A stretch of DNA of 64,000 bases. Source: Halovivax cerinus (GTDB lineage: Archaea > Halobacteriota > Halobacteria > Halobacteriales > Natrialbaceae). Location: the NCBI RefSeq assembly GCF_024498195.1, contig NZ_CP101824.1, positions 930,001 through 994,000 on the forward strand. The letters run 5' to 3'. Positions 33,979 through 41,079 of the stretch are shown piece after piece. Every line of letters starts with the position of its first letter. Within the stretch, counting starts at the first letter, position 1. The notes beneath the pieces are model-generated. The model had not been told where the DNA came from and did no database searches. It saw nothing but the letters and a program-made list of their open reading frames with translations. A program made the position numbers and the translations under genes.

Positions 33979-34482
33979 TCAGGCGTCGGCCTCGACGAGC
34001 GTGATCGTCGTCGCGTCGCTCGGTCGCGTCTCCGGGGAGCCTGTGGCCAGGAAGGCCGTGATCTCGCAGGGACCGGCCGGCGGCGCGATCGACTCGTCGC
34101 GATCACCGACGTGGCGGATCCGTCCGTTCCACTCGACGGTGAAGCGACGCCGCTCGCCGGGACGAAGCGCGAACGTGGCCGGGCGATCGCGGTGATAGCG
34201 TCGTTCCGTGGTCGCCTCCAGATGGCCGTCGACGGCCCACCCCCAGCGGCGCTGGGTCGGCGTCAACAGCGAGAGGGCGACGGGGAGCGGGTTGTGAATC
34301 GACACCGTGATATCGACCGGGCGACCGCGAACGTACCGCTCGCGCTCCGTCGAGACGGTCACGTCGACGACACGGCGTGCGATAGTGTCGGGAACGAAGC
34401 GACCCAGAAAGCGCGTCATACGGCCGGTACGGTGTTCGAGTTCTCGCTCTTCCCACGTGTACTCACGGCGACCGGTGGTCAT
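33979..34482 (-). CDS. uncharacterised haloarchaeal protein with a beta-sandwich-like domain
   Basis: The 167-residue product begins with a charged helix-like stretch (REYTWEERELEHRTGR), then RFVPDTIARRVVDVTVSTER, VDITVSIHNPLPVALSLLTP, RRWGWAVDGHLEATTERRY, LRPGERRRFTVEWNGRIRHV and CEITAFLATG. The alternation of strands and the wording of the motifs suggest an immunoglobulin-like fold seen in other haloarchaeal proteins of unknown function. The start at 34482 is chosen because a TTTG-containing GAATTTGTCC at 34507-34516 is about 30 nt upstream; ATG 34419 is an alternative. Confidence 0.6.
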   Translation of the reverse strand: MTTGRREYTWEERELEHRTGRMTRFLGRFVPDTIARRVVDVTVSTERERYVRGRPVDITVSIHNPLPVALSLLTPTQRRWGWAVDGHLEATTERRYHRDRPATFALRPGERRRFTVEWNGRIRHVGDRDESIAPPAGPCEITAFLATGSPETRPSDATTITLVEADA

Positions 34483-34538
34483 CGGTTGCAGAAACATCGG
34501 CGACGGACAAATTCGTGCACACGCCTCGGCGATGGGCC

Positions 34539-34706
34539 CTATCGCCAGGCCGAGAGGGCGGGCGCCGCGTCCGCCGACATCGAGAGCCAGGCGTCGTCTG
34601 TGGAGATATCCGCGATTACGTACTCGTCTCCTGCGGTATCGGGGTCTATCGACGCGACGACCGTGTCGACGTCCGCGGACACGTCGGGAAGCGGATCCAG
34701 CGCCAT
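34539..34706 (-). CDS. small acidic haloarchaeal protein (DUF7556-like)
   Basis: The 55-residue protein reads MALDPLPDVSADVDTVVASI, then DPDTAGDEYVIADISTDDAW and LSMSADAAPALSAWR. Small proteins with the VVASI...EYVIADI...DAWLSM pattern recur in haloarchaea and have no known function. The start at 34706 is supported by a CGGGTTTATA box at 34731-34740. It is divergent from the CBS-domain gene; the two promoters face away from each other within 118 bp. Confidence 0.7.
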   Translation of the reverse strand: MALDPLPDVSADVDTVVASIDPDTAGDEYVIADISTDDAWLSMSADAAPALSAWR

Positions 34707-34730
34707 GAGAGAAAGTCTCACGCAAGAGCG

Positions 34731-34740
34731 TATAAACCCG
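34731..34740 (-). promoter_or_regulatory. TATA-like box for the 55-residue protein
   Basis: Minus-strand CGGGTTTATA lies 25-34 nt before the ATG at 34706 and rules out the longer frame. Confidence 0.55.
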
Positions 34741-34792
34741 TCGAAATCGTGGTGTCGGTTCGCACGGGGTGCGGGCACGCGGAAACACTGGC

Positions 34793-34800
34793 TTTATACG
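34793..34800 (+). promoter_or_regulatory. TATA-like box of the CBS-glyS transcript
   Basis: TTTATACG lies 24-31 nt before the ATG at 34824, typical of a leaderless start. Since the CBS and glyS genes overlap, this is probably the promoter for both. Confidence 0.55.
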
Positions 34801-34823
34801 GGTTTTGACCGTATCCCGTCGAC

Positions 34824-35678
34824 ATGAAGGTAGCCGACGCGATGACGCCTCGTGACGAGGTGGTGACGGCGGTGCTTCCGGGGACGCGCAGTGACGTCCT
34901 CGAGTACCTCCAGGAGCGGTCGTTCTCCTCGGTGCCGGTGATCTCGGAGACCGACGACGGTCCCGAGTACCGCGGTCTCATCTCCCGCCAGTCGCTGATC
35001 GACCGGCCCGACGAGGACCAGCTGGTGATGCTGATGGAGGACGTCCCGACGACGACGGCCGACACCGACGTCGAGGACGTCGCCGAGCTCATGGTGGAAG
35101 CGGGCGCTCGCCGAGTGCCCGTCGTCGACGGCGAGTTCGAGGGAATCGTCACCGTGACCGACGTCGTCGCCGCGATCGCCAGAGGGAACGTCGACGTCGA
35201 CGCCGAGGTGGGCGACTACGCGTCCCCCGACGTCAACACGACCTACGCACAGACGCCGCTGCTCGTCGCCGAGGCCGAACTCTCGTACGCGAACGCTCCC
35301 TACGCGGTCGTCCTCGACGACGAGGGCACGATGTGCGGCGTCATCACCGAGGTCGACATCCTCGACGTCGCCCGCATCGTCGAGGGCGAGGAGTCGACCG
35401 GTGACAACTTCCCCGACCAGGACGCCGAGTGGTCCTGGGAGGGAATCAAGGCCGTCGGAAGCCGGTCGCTCCCGACCCGCGACATCGAACTGCCGACCGG
35501 ACCGGTCAGCGAGTTCATGTCCGACGACGTCGTGACCGTGACGAAGCGCCGCGGTGTCGAGACGGCCGCCCAGGAGATGATCTCGAACGACATCGAACAG
35601 ATCCCGCTGGTGACGGGCGAGCGGCTCGTCGGCGTGGTCCGGGACGTCGACCTGTTGAGGGCGCTCTATGACGACTGA
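34824..35678 (+). CDS. four-CBS-domain protein
   Basis: The 284-residue soluble protein consists of four CBS motifs in two Bateman pairs, beginning MKVADAMTPRDEVVTA, with repeats at about residues 75-125 (EDVPTTTADTDVEDVAELMV ... GIVTVTDVVAAI), 135-190 and 225-284 (VSEFMSDDVVTVTKRRGVET ... VGVVRDVDLLRAL). CBS pairs bind adenine nucleotides or S-adenosyl compounds and sense energy state. Its last 11 bases overlap the start of glyS, so expression of the tRNA synthetase may be tied to this protein. Ligand and partner are unknown. Confidence 0.92.
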   Translation: MKVADAMTPRDEVVTAVLPGTRSDVLEYLQERSFSSVPVISETDDGPEYRGLISRQSLIDRPDEDQLVMLMEDVPTTTADTDVEDVAELMVEAGARRVPVVDGEFEGIVTVTDVVAAIARGNVDVDAEVGDYASPDVNTTYAQTPLLVAEAELSYANAPYAVVLDDEGTMCGVITEVDILDVARIVEGEESTGDNFPDQDAEWSWEGIKAVGSRSLPTRDIELPTGPVSEFMSDDVVTVTKRRGVETAAQEMISNDIEQIPLVTGERLVGVVRDVDLLRALYDD

Positions 35679-37452
35679 CGGCGACCCCGACCAGGCGGCG
35701 GGAGCGCCAGCCGACGACCGGACCGGCGAGAAACTCGTGGAACTCGCAAAGCGACGGGGGTACTTCTTCCAGGCGTCGGGCGCCTACGGTGGCGTCGGCG
35801 GCTTCTACACGTTCGGTCCGCAGGGTGCCGCGCTGAAGGGGAACGTCGAGGACGCCTGGCGCGAGCGATTCGCCGTCGCCGAAGGGAACATGGAGATCGA
35901 CGCGCCGACGATCATGCCCGAACCCGTCTTCGAGGCGTCGGGCCACCTCGACACCTTCGACGACATGCTCGTCGAGTGTCCCGACTGCGGCGAGAGCCAC
36001 CGCGCCGACCACGTCGTCGAGGACGACACTGAGTACGAAGACGCAGAGAGCCTCCCGATCCCAGAGGTCGAGGAGGTCATCGCCGAGTACGAACTCATCT
36101 GTCCGGACTGCGGGGCGGGCCTGGCAGGCCAGGCGGTCGAACCGTTCAACCTCATGTTCGCGACGACCATCGGTCCCGGCGACTCCCAGCCGGGCTACCT
36201 CCGCCCGGAGACCGCACAGGGCATCTTCGTCGAGTTCCCCCGCCTCAAAGAGTACGCACGCAACCAGCTTCCCTTCGGCGTCGCCCAGGTCGGCCGGGCC
36301 TACCGCAACGAGATCAGCCCTCGCCGGTCGATCATCCGTACCCGGGAGTTCACCCAGGCCGAACTGGAGTACTTCGTCGATCCCGAGGGCGAGGAACCGG
36401 ATATCGACGACGTCGCGGACGTCGACGTTCGACTCTATCCGGCGGCCGAGCAAACGGCCGACGACGGCACCGTTCTCGAGACGACGATCGGCGAAGCGGT
36501 CGACGACGGAACGATCGCCGATCCGTGGATCGCCTACTACCTCGGAATCGCCCGCGAGTGGTACGAGTCGGTCGGCGTCGACATGGACCGATTCCGGTTC
36601 CGCCAGCACCTCGCGGGTGAGCGTTCACACTACGCCAGCGACTGCTGGGACGCCGAGGCCGAGCTCGACGGTAACTGGATCGAGCTGGCCGGTTTCGCCC
36701 ACCGCGGCGACTACGACCTCTCGAAGCACGACGAGTACTCCGAGGATCGGTACACGATCTTCCAGCAGTACGACGAACCGAAGACCGTCGAGCGCGCCGT
36801 CGTCGACCCCGACATGAGCTACCTCGGGCCCGAGTTCGGCGCCGACGCGGGGGCGATCGTGGACGAACTCGAGACGCTCGCCGAGCGAGATCGGACCGCA
36901 TTCGAGGGCGAGGCCGTCGAGGTCGACATCGAGGGCGAGAGCCACGAGATCCCGGTCGAGAAGACCGGGTTTGCGGTCGAAGAGCGGACCGAGGCCGGCG
37001 AACACGTGATCCCGCACGTGATCGAACCCTCCTTCGGCGTCGATCGCCTCGTTTACACCGTCTGCCACCACGCCTACCGCGAGGACGAGGTCGACGGCGA
37101 GGCGCGGACGTACCTCGCGCTCGATCCGAAAGTCGCCCCCACGTTCGTCGGCGTCTTCCCGCTACAGTCCGACGACGAACTGGAGGCGACGGCCCGTGAG
37201 ATCGTCGACGAGTTGCGCGAGGCGGGGCTGGCCGTCACCTACGACGACTCGGGCAACATCGGTCGGCGCTACCGCCGCCAGGACGAGGTCGGCACGCCGT
37301 TCTGCGTGACGATCGACTACGAGAGCCTGGAGGACGACGCGGTGACCGTCAGAGAACGCGACTCGACCACCCAGAAGCGCCTCCCGATCGAGGAACTGGG
37401 GGACACCGTAGCCGCGCTTCGAGCGGGGGACGCCTCGTTCGAGGACCTGTAG
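35668..37452 (+). CDS. glyS: glycine-tRNA ligase
   Basis: This class II synthetase charges tRNA-Gly. The 594-residue protein has the eukaryal/archaeal alpha2 layout: RGYFFQASGAYGGVGGFYTF near the N-terminus, a zinc-binding pair with Cys104, Cys107, Cys145 and Cys148, motif 2 around YRNEISPRRSIIRTREFTQ, motif 3 near HVIEPSFGVDRLVY, and a C-terminal anticodon-binding domain (LALDPKVAPTFVGVFPL to the end). The acidic insertion at about residues 240-280 is halophile-typical. The ATG at 35668 lies inside the upstream CBS gene; translation is probably coupled. Confidence 0.97.
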   Translation: MTTDGDPDQAAGAPADDRTGEKLVELAKRRGYFFQASGAYGGVGGFYTFGPQGAALKGNVEDAWRERFAVAEGNMEIDAPTIMPEPVFEASGHLDTFDDMLVECPDCGESHRADHVVEDDTEYEDAESLPIPEVEEVIAEYELICPDCGAGLAGQAVEPFNLMFATTIGPGDSQPGYLRPETAQGIFVEFPRLKEYARNQLPFGVAQVGRAYRNEISPRRSIIRTREFTQAELEYFVDPEGEEPDIDDVADVDVRLYPAAEQTADDGTVLETTIGEAVDDGTIADPWIAYYLGIAREWYESVGVDMDRFRFRQHLAGERSHYASDCWDAEAELDGNWIELAGFAHRGDYDLSKHDEYSEDRYTIFQQYDEPKTVERAVVDPDMSYLGPEFGADAGAIVDELETLAERDRTAFEGEAVEVDIEGESHEIPVEKTGFAVEERTEAGEHVIPHVIEPSFGVDRLVYTVCHHAYREDEVDGEARTYLALDPKVAPTFVGVFPLQSDDELEATAREIVDELREAGLAVTYDDSGNIGRRYRRQDEVGTPFCVTIDYESLEDDAVTVRERDSTTQKRLPIEELGDTVAALRAGDASFEDL

Positions 37453-37579
37453 CCAGCGCGTGAGACGGGGAGACGCTCCGCGTCCCGACCCGTCGAAGCG
37501 GACGCCGATCGCGACCGTTTGTGCCCCTCCCCGACCACGATCGATTGACTGAAGGGACCTCCGACGAAGCGTCGGGACG

Positions 37580-38173
37580 ATGGCGGACGAACTGAAGCGC
37601 CGGCTGGTGCACGCGAGCGGGTCCGGACTCGTCGCACTCTACCTCCTCGCAGGAGTGCTCTCGCTCGGGCTCACCTGGCAGCGGTTCCAGTGGCTGGTCG
37701 GCCTGCTGGCCGCCGGCGCGGTCGGACTCGAGGTCCTCCGCTTGCTCTTCGGGATCGAGTGGTGGCTCTTCGACAAACTCACGCGCGAGTACGAGGCGGA
37801 GACGGTCGCCGGCTACGTCTGGTACATGGTCAGCATGGCCGTCGTCGTGCTGGTCTTTTCCGCCAACATCGCCCTGCCCGCGATGTTGATGCTCTCACTC
37901 GGCGACCCGATCAGTGGAATCATCTCCGCGGACTCGCTCCAGCGGGTCAAGGACCGGCGCACGCTCGTCGGTATGTTCGTCCTCTGCGCCGCGATCGCGA
38001 CCCCCTTCCTCTACGAGTACCCCCTCGCCGTCCTCGCGGCCGCGTTCGGCGCGACGGTCGCCGACGGCGTGACGGTCAAACGCGGCGACTTCGTCCTGGA
38101 CGACAACCTCACGATCCCGATCTACGCCGGGGTCGCGGCCTGGATCGCGATCCAGATCGGCCCGTTCTGGTAG
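37580..38173 (+). CDS. dolichol kinase-like membrane protein
   Basis: The 197-residue protein starts ELKRRLVHASGSGLVALYLL and has about six membrane segments, with the phosphatidate cytidylyltransferase/dolichol-kinase-like signature LMLSLGDPISGIISAD, KDRRTLVGMFVL and AFGATVADGVTVKRGDFVLD. Relatives in haloarchaea are annotated dolichol kinase (CTP-dependent), consistent with a role in lipid-linked glycan carriers for N-glycosylation. VTE5-type phytol kinases share the fold, so the substrate is inferred. It sits 127 bp after glyS on the same strand. Confidence 0.8.
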   Translation: MADELKRRLVHASGSGLVALYLLAGVLSLGLTWQRFQWLVGLLAAGAVGLEVLRLLFGIEWWLFDKLTREYEAETVAGYVWYMVSMAVVVLVFSANIALPAMLMLSLGDPISGIISADSLQRVKDRRTLVGMFVLCAAIATPFLYEYPLAVLAAAFGATVADGVTVKRGDFVLDDNLTIPIYAGVAAWIAIQIGPFW

Positions 38174-38320
38174 CCGGTCTCGTCCGTAAACCGGTGCGAG
38201 CGTGGACCACGTCGGCGTACCGGATCGGTCCGCACGGCCCGGTTCGCCCCTCGACACCGATCACCTCGAATCGACTACGGCCGATTCGCTTATTCCCATC
38301 GGAAACGCACCGTCGGTCGA

Positions 38321-38971
38321 ATGACCATCGTGGTTACCTTCTCCTCGGCGAACACCGACACGGCCCCCGATACCGTCACCCGTCGGCTCGTCACGCGTTT
38401 CGAGTCGATCGTCGTCGACGTCATCCACATCGAGCGAGACGGCTCGATGGCGATACCGTACGTCTGGATGGAAGGTGCTCCGTGCGACGCTGTCGAAGCG
38501 GAGCTAACCGCCGACTCCGATATCGCGATCGCCGAACGGATCGAGCGAACGGGCGACGGCGCCTTCTACAAACTGGCGTGGACGATAGACAGTCCGCTCG
38601 TCCAGTGCGTAAACGACGCTGACGGCATCATCCTCGAGGCACGGGGTACCCCGGAACGGTGGCGACTGCAGGTCTGGTTCGAGGACCGGGCGTCGGCGTC
38701 CGAATTTCAGGCGTGTTGTCGCGAGTGCGGCGTCCCGCTGACGATCGACCGCCTGACGTCGGTCGCAGAGCACTTCGAGAGGAAGACCGTTCGGCTCTCC
38801 GCACCCCAGCGCGAGACGCTCGCTCTCGCCCACGAACACGGCTACTTCGACGAGCCACGCGGGACCACCCAGGACGAACTCGCGTCGAAGCTCGGGATCT
38901 CGGCGTCGGCAGTCGGCAAGCGACTCCGACGCGGACTGGACTCGCTCGTCGACGAAGCCGTCGTCGAGTGA
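38321..38971 (+). CDS. bat-type helix-turn-helix regulator
   Basis: The 216-residue protein has an N-terminal sensor-like region of haloarchaeal bacterio-opsin-activator relatives and a C-terminal HTH-10 domain (residues about 158-212): RLSAPQRETLALAHEHGYFD, then PRGTTQDELASKLGISASAV and GKRLRRGLDSLVDE. Such proteins are local transcription factors unique to haloarchaea. The first 120 residues have an uncommon start (IVVTFSSANTDTAPDTVTRR). GCTTATTCCC at 38288-38297 fits the promoter position. Target genes are unknown. Confidence 0.88.
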   Translation: MTIVVTFSSANTDTAPDTVTRRLVTRFESIVVDVIHIERDGSMAIPYVWMEGAPCDAVEAELTADSDIAIAERIERTGDGAFYKLAWTIDSPLVQCVNDADGIILEARGTPERWRLQVWFEDRASASEFQACCRECGVPLTIDRLTSVAEHFERKTVRLSAPQRETLALAHEHGYFDEPRGTTQDELASKLGISASAVGKRLRRGLDSLVDEAVVE

Positions 38972-39058
38972 CGAACACAGACGATTTTAGTAACCCCTGC
39001 TTGAATGGGTGTCTAACTTAACGTCCATTCTATTGGTGCGGGAGAAATATCGAAATCC

Positions 39059-39316
39059 ATGAGTTCGAGTTCGGCGAACGACGGCGACCGCGGTGAGAGC
39101 CTGGCGATCGCGGTCGTCGACGCCGTCGCCGAGGCGGCGGGCTGCGACCCGATCCAGCTCGACCCGCTCTACGACGCCGTCGATCCCGACGCACTGAACG
39201 CCCTGTTCGACGGGCGTCGGGAGACGACGGGACAGTTCCGCTTCGAGTATCACGGCTACACCGTCGTCGTCGATGCGAACGGGTGCGTCACCCTCGAGGA
39301 CGGTCACGACGTCTGA
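39059..39316 (+). CDS. HalOD1 output-domain protein
   Basis: The 85-residue protein is a stand-alone HalOD1 domain: LAIAVVDAVAEAAGCDPIQL, DPLYDAVDPDALNALFDG and FRFEYHGYTVVVDANGCVTL. HalOD1 is a small domain found in haloarchaeal signal-output proteins. Its mechanism is unknown. It lies 87 bp after the bat-type regulator on the same strand, with AT-rich sequence containing CTTAACG and TCTATTGG upstream of its ATG. Confidence 0.85.
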   Translation: MSSSSANDGDRGESLAIAVVDAVAEAAGCDPIQLDPLYDAVDPDALNALFDGRRETTGQFRFEYHGYTVVVDANGCVTLEDGHDV

Positions 39317-39445
39317 GACGCCGGACGCGACGACCGGAACGCGAGTTCCGACCCCACCGGCACCCACGGTGGGAATCGATCGACACACCCATCGGGAACC
39401 CGCCGGCACGACCGCCGAGTTCACGTTAATGCGCCCGGGATGGCC

Positions 39446-40039
39446 TCAGAACTGGCGTTCGAGGTCGATCGGGTCCGAGTCGGTGTAGTAGGGTCCGCCG
39501 AGTCGGCCCACGGTCTCGAGTTTCGTCGCGTCGATCTGTCCGTCCGTCTGGACGGCCTCGTCGACGTGAACGTGGCGGACGTCGCCGAGCGTCAAGAGAC
39601 GGTCGTGGACGGTCATCGTCCCGTAGAGCGTACACTCCATCGTGACGGCGGCGTCGGCCACGCGCGGCGCGTCGATCGTCTCGCAGGGCGCGCGCTCGAC
39701 CCCCGCGAAGTCGAACTCGTTCTCGTCCGCCTCGAGCGTCGCCGAGGTGGCGTCCATCTCCTCGGCGAGGGCCGCCGTGGCGACGTTCACCGCGAACTCA
39801 CCGGTCTCCAGGACGTTCCGCGGCGTGTCCTTCAGGTCGGCGCGGTCGCCCGCCGGGACGCTGAACGAGACGACCGGCTCGGCCGAGGAGACGTAGTTGT
39901 ACGCCGAGAACGGCGCGAGGTTGTCCACCCCGTCCGGACTCCGCGTCGAGATCCAGGCGATCGGGCGCGGCGAGACGGCGGTCTTGATGATGCGAGCGCG
40001 TTCGCGGGGCGAGAGGTCGGCGACGTCGTGTTCGGTCAC
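39446..40039 (-). CDS. flavin reductase family protein
   Basis: The 197-residue protein has the flavin-reductase-like (FMN-binding split barrel) pattern: SPRPIAWISTRSPDGVDNLA, PFSAYNYVSSAEPVVSFSVP, KDTPRNVLETGEFAVNVATA, and later CTLYGTMTVHDRLLTLGDVR with a GGPYYTD end. It probably binds FMN in the cytoplasm; whether it reduces free flavin is not shown. The start is GTG at 40039, supported by a GCTTTGTAG box at 40061-40069. It is convergent with the HalOD1 gene. Confidence 0.9.
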   Translation of the reverse strand: MTEHDVADLSPRERARIIKTAVSPRPIAWISTRSPDGVDNLAPFSAYNYVSSAEPVVSFSVPAGDRADLKDTPRNVLETGEFAVNVATAALAEEMDATSATLEADENEFDFAGVERAPCETIDAPRVADAAVTMECTLYGTMTVHDRLLTLGDVRHVHVDEAVQTDGQIDATKLETVGRLGGPYYTDSDPIDLERQF

Positions 40040-40060
40040 GCGCGTGGATAGCGCCCGTGG

Positions 40061-40069
40061 CTACAAAGC
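40061..40069 (-). promoter_or_regulatory. TATA-like box for the flavin reductase gene
   Basis: Minus-strand GCTTTGTAG lies 22-30 nt before the GTG at 40039, supporting use of this GTG in a leaderless mRNA. Confidence 0.4.
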
Positions 40070-40554
40070 GGTTGTCGAGGCGGGGATCGGAGCGGTCGAT
40101 CGTCGAGGTGGATCGAGGCGTACATTGTCGAGCGGCGGGTACCGAGACAGCCGGTCGTCGAGGCGGCCGTCGAGCGGCCAGACCCGGACGAAACGGTGGC
40201 ATCTCCAGTTGAAACGAAGGGGTCGTCGGCGTCACGTGGCGTTATATTGGTGGCTTCAGAACATTGATTCCGCGCTCATACCAGTAACTATATTGTCCAT
40301 CACGTCAATCACCCACACGGAAGCCGCGTCCACACGGGCACGAAGTGCCCCGGGTGTTTGGGCACCCGAGGCGTGGCTTCCAAACCCACACGAGGGTTCT
40401 GGCAGCCATGATTGCGTACACACCACCACGACAAAAAGGTCTCGCCCGCTCTCGATCTAGAGAGTCGAAACGCTGTCCGCCGTTCACGTTCGATTTCCAA
40501 AGTCGGTGGTCGAGAGTCACCGAGTGGTCGGACGACCCCTCGGGGTGACCGCGG
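40070..40554. other. intergenic stretch holding a structured element
   Basis: About 490 bp without a credible gene. The middle part (40245-40310) is AT-rich, and 40311-40392 contains the hairpin element with flanking direct repeats described separately. A second small inverted repeat, CTCTCGATCTAGAGAG, occurs at 40451-40466. Confidence 0.6.
40311..40392. repeat. compact multi-hairpin element flanked by a 9-bp direct repeat
   Basis: GGAAGCCGCG (40319-40328) can pair with CGTGGCTTCC (40372-40381) through ten pairs, one G-U. Enclosed are two hairpins: GGGCAC/GTGCCC with loop GAA (40336-40350) and CGGGTG/CACCCG with loop TTTGGG (40351-40368). The 9-mer ACCCACACG flanks the structure at 40311-40319 and 40384-40392. 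This could be a miniature mobile element with a target duplication, an IS200/IS605-type end, or a small structured RNA; none is proven. Confidence 0.7.
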
Positions 40555-40809
40555 ATGACGGCCGCCGACGCATCGAGCGACGCACCCGAGTACAAACCCC
40601 GAGGACGCGAGTGGTACCGGTGTAATCGCGACGTGGCGCCTCACTTCCTCTTTCGGGTCACCGTCGAGTCGCCGGCCACACTGTCGGAGAAGTACGCCGA
40701 CGGCGTCCGATACTGCTGTGAGCACTGTGCGGCCGCGATGAACCTCTCGGACTTCTCCCGGCGGATGAAGCGACACGCCGGACGCGGCGACGAGGGGTCT
40801 GGCGCCTGA
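40555..40809 (+). CDS. small cysteine-containing protein, function unknown
   Basis: The 84-residue protein has a polar N-terminus, YKPRGREWYRCNRD, VAPHFLFRVTVES, and a cysteine cluster YCCEHCAAAMNLSDFSRRMK that together with Cys near residue 23 could bind zinc. It is positively charged compared with most proteins here, as expected of a small nucleic-acid-binding or zinc protein. The family was not identified and the start (ATG 40555) is the only one available near the frame's beginning. Confidence 0.5.
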   Translation: MTAADASSDAPEYKPRGREWYRCNRDVAPHFLFRVTVESPATLSEKYADGVRYCCEHCAAAMNLSDFSRRMKRHAGRGDEGSGA

Positions 40810-41047
40810 GGTCGACCGCCAATCGCCGTGGAACGCGGTTGAAACCGCCCTCTGACACGATACTCGAACGGTTGAACGAGGCAGGATGGCGACCGACGTG
40901 CTCAGTCGACCCGTATCCCGTCGAAAGGCGTGGTCGCGAACGTCGTCCGAAACACGAGCGCCCGTCCGGGGGACACGGTTCGACGGACCGACCGAACGGT
41001 CCGACCGTACGCACGACTCGCGATTCACTTTCACCGGGATACGCGAA

Positions 41048-41056
41048 CCCTTATCC
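41048..41056 (+). promoter_or_regulatory. TATA-like box for hef
   Basis: CCCTTATCC lies 24-32 nt before the ATG at 41080, which supports that start rather than the much longer frame beginning at 40930. Confidence 0.45.
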
Positions 41057-41079
41057 ACCGAGACGGCCAACGCCGTCCA

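Noticed and set aside
40839-41079. Small gene between the 84-residue protein and hef
   Set aside because: The frames here run on out of frame into hef, are Arg-rich, and the hef promoter occupies the end of the interval.
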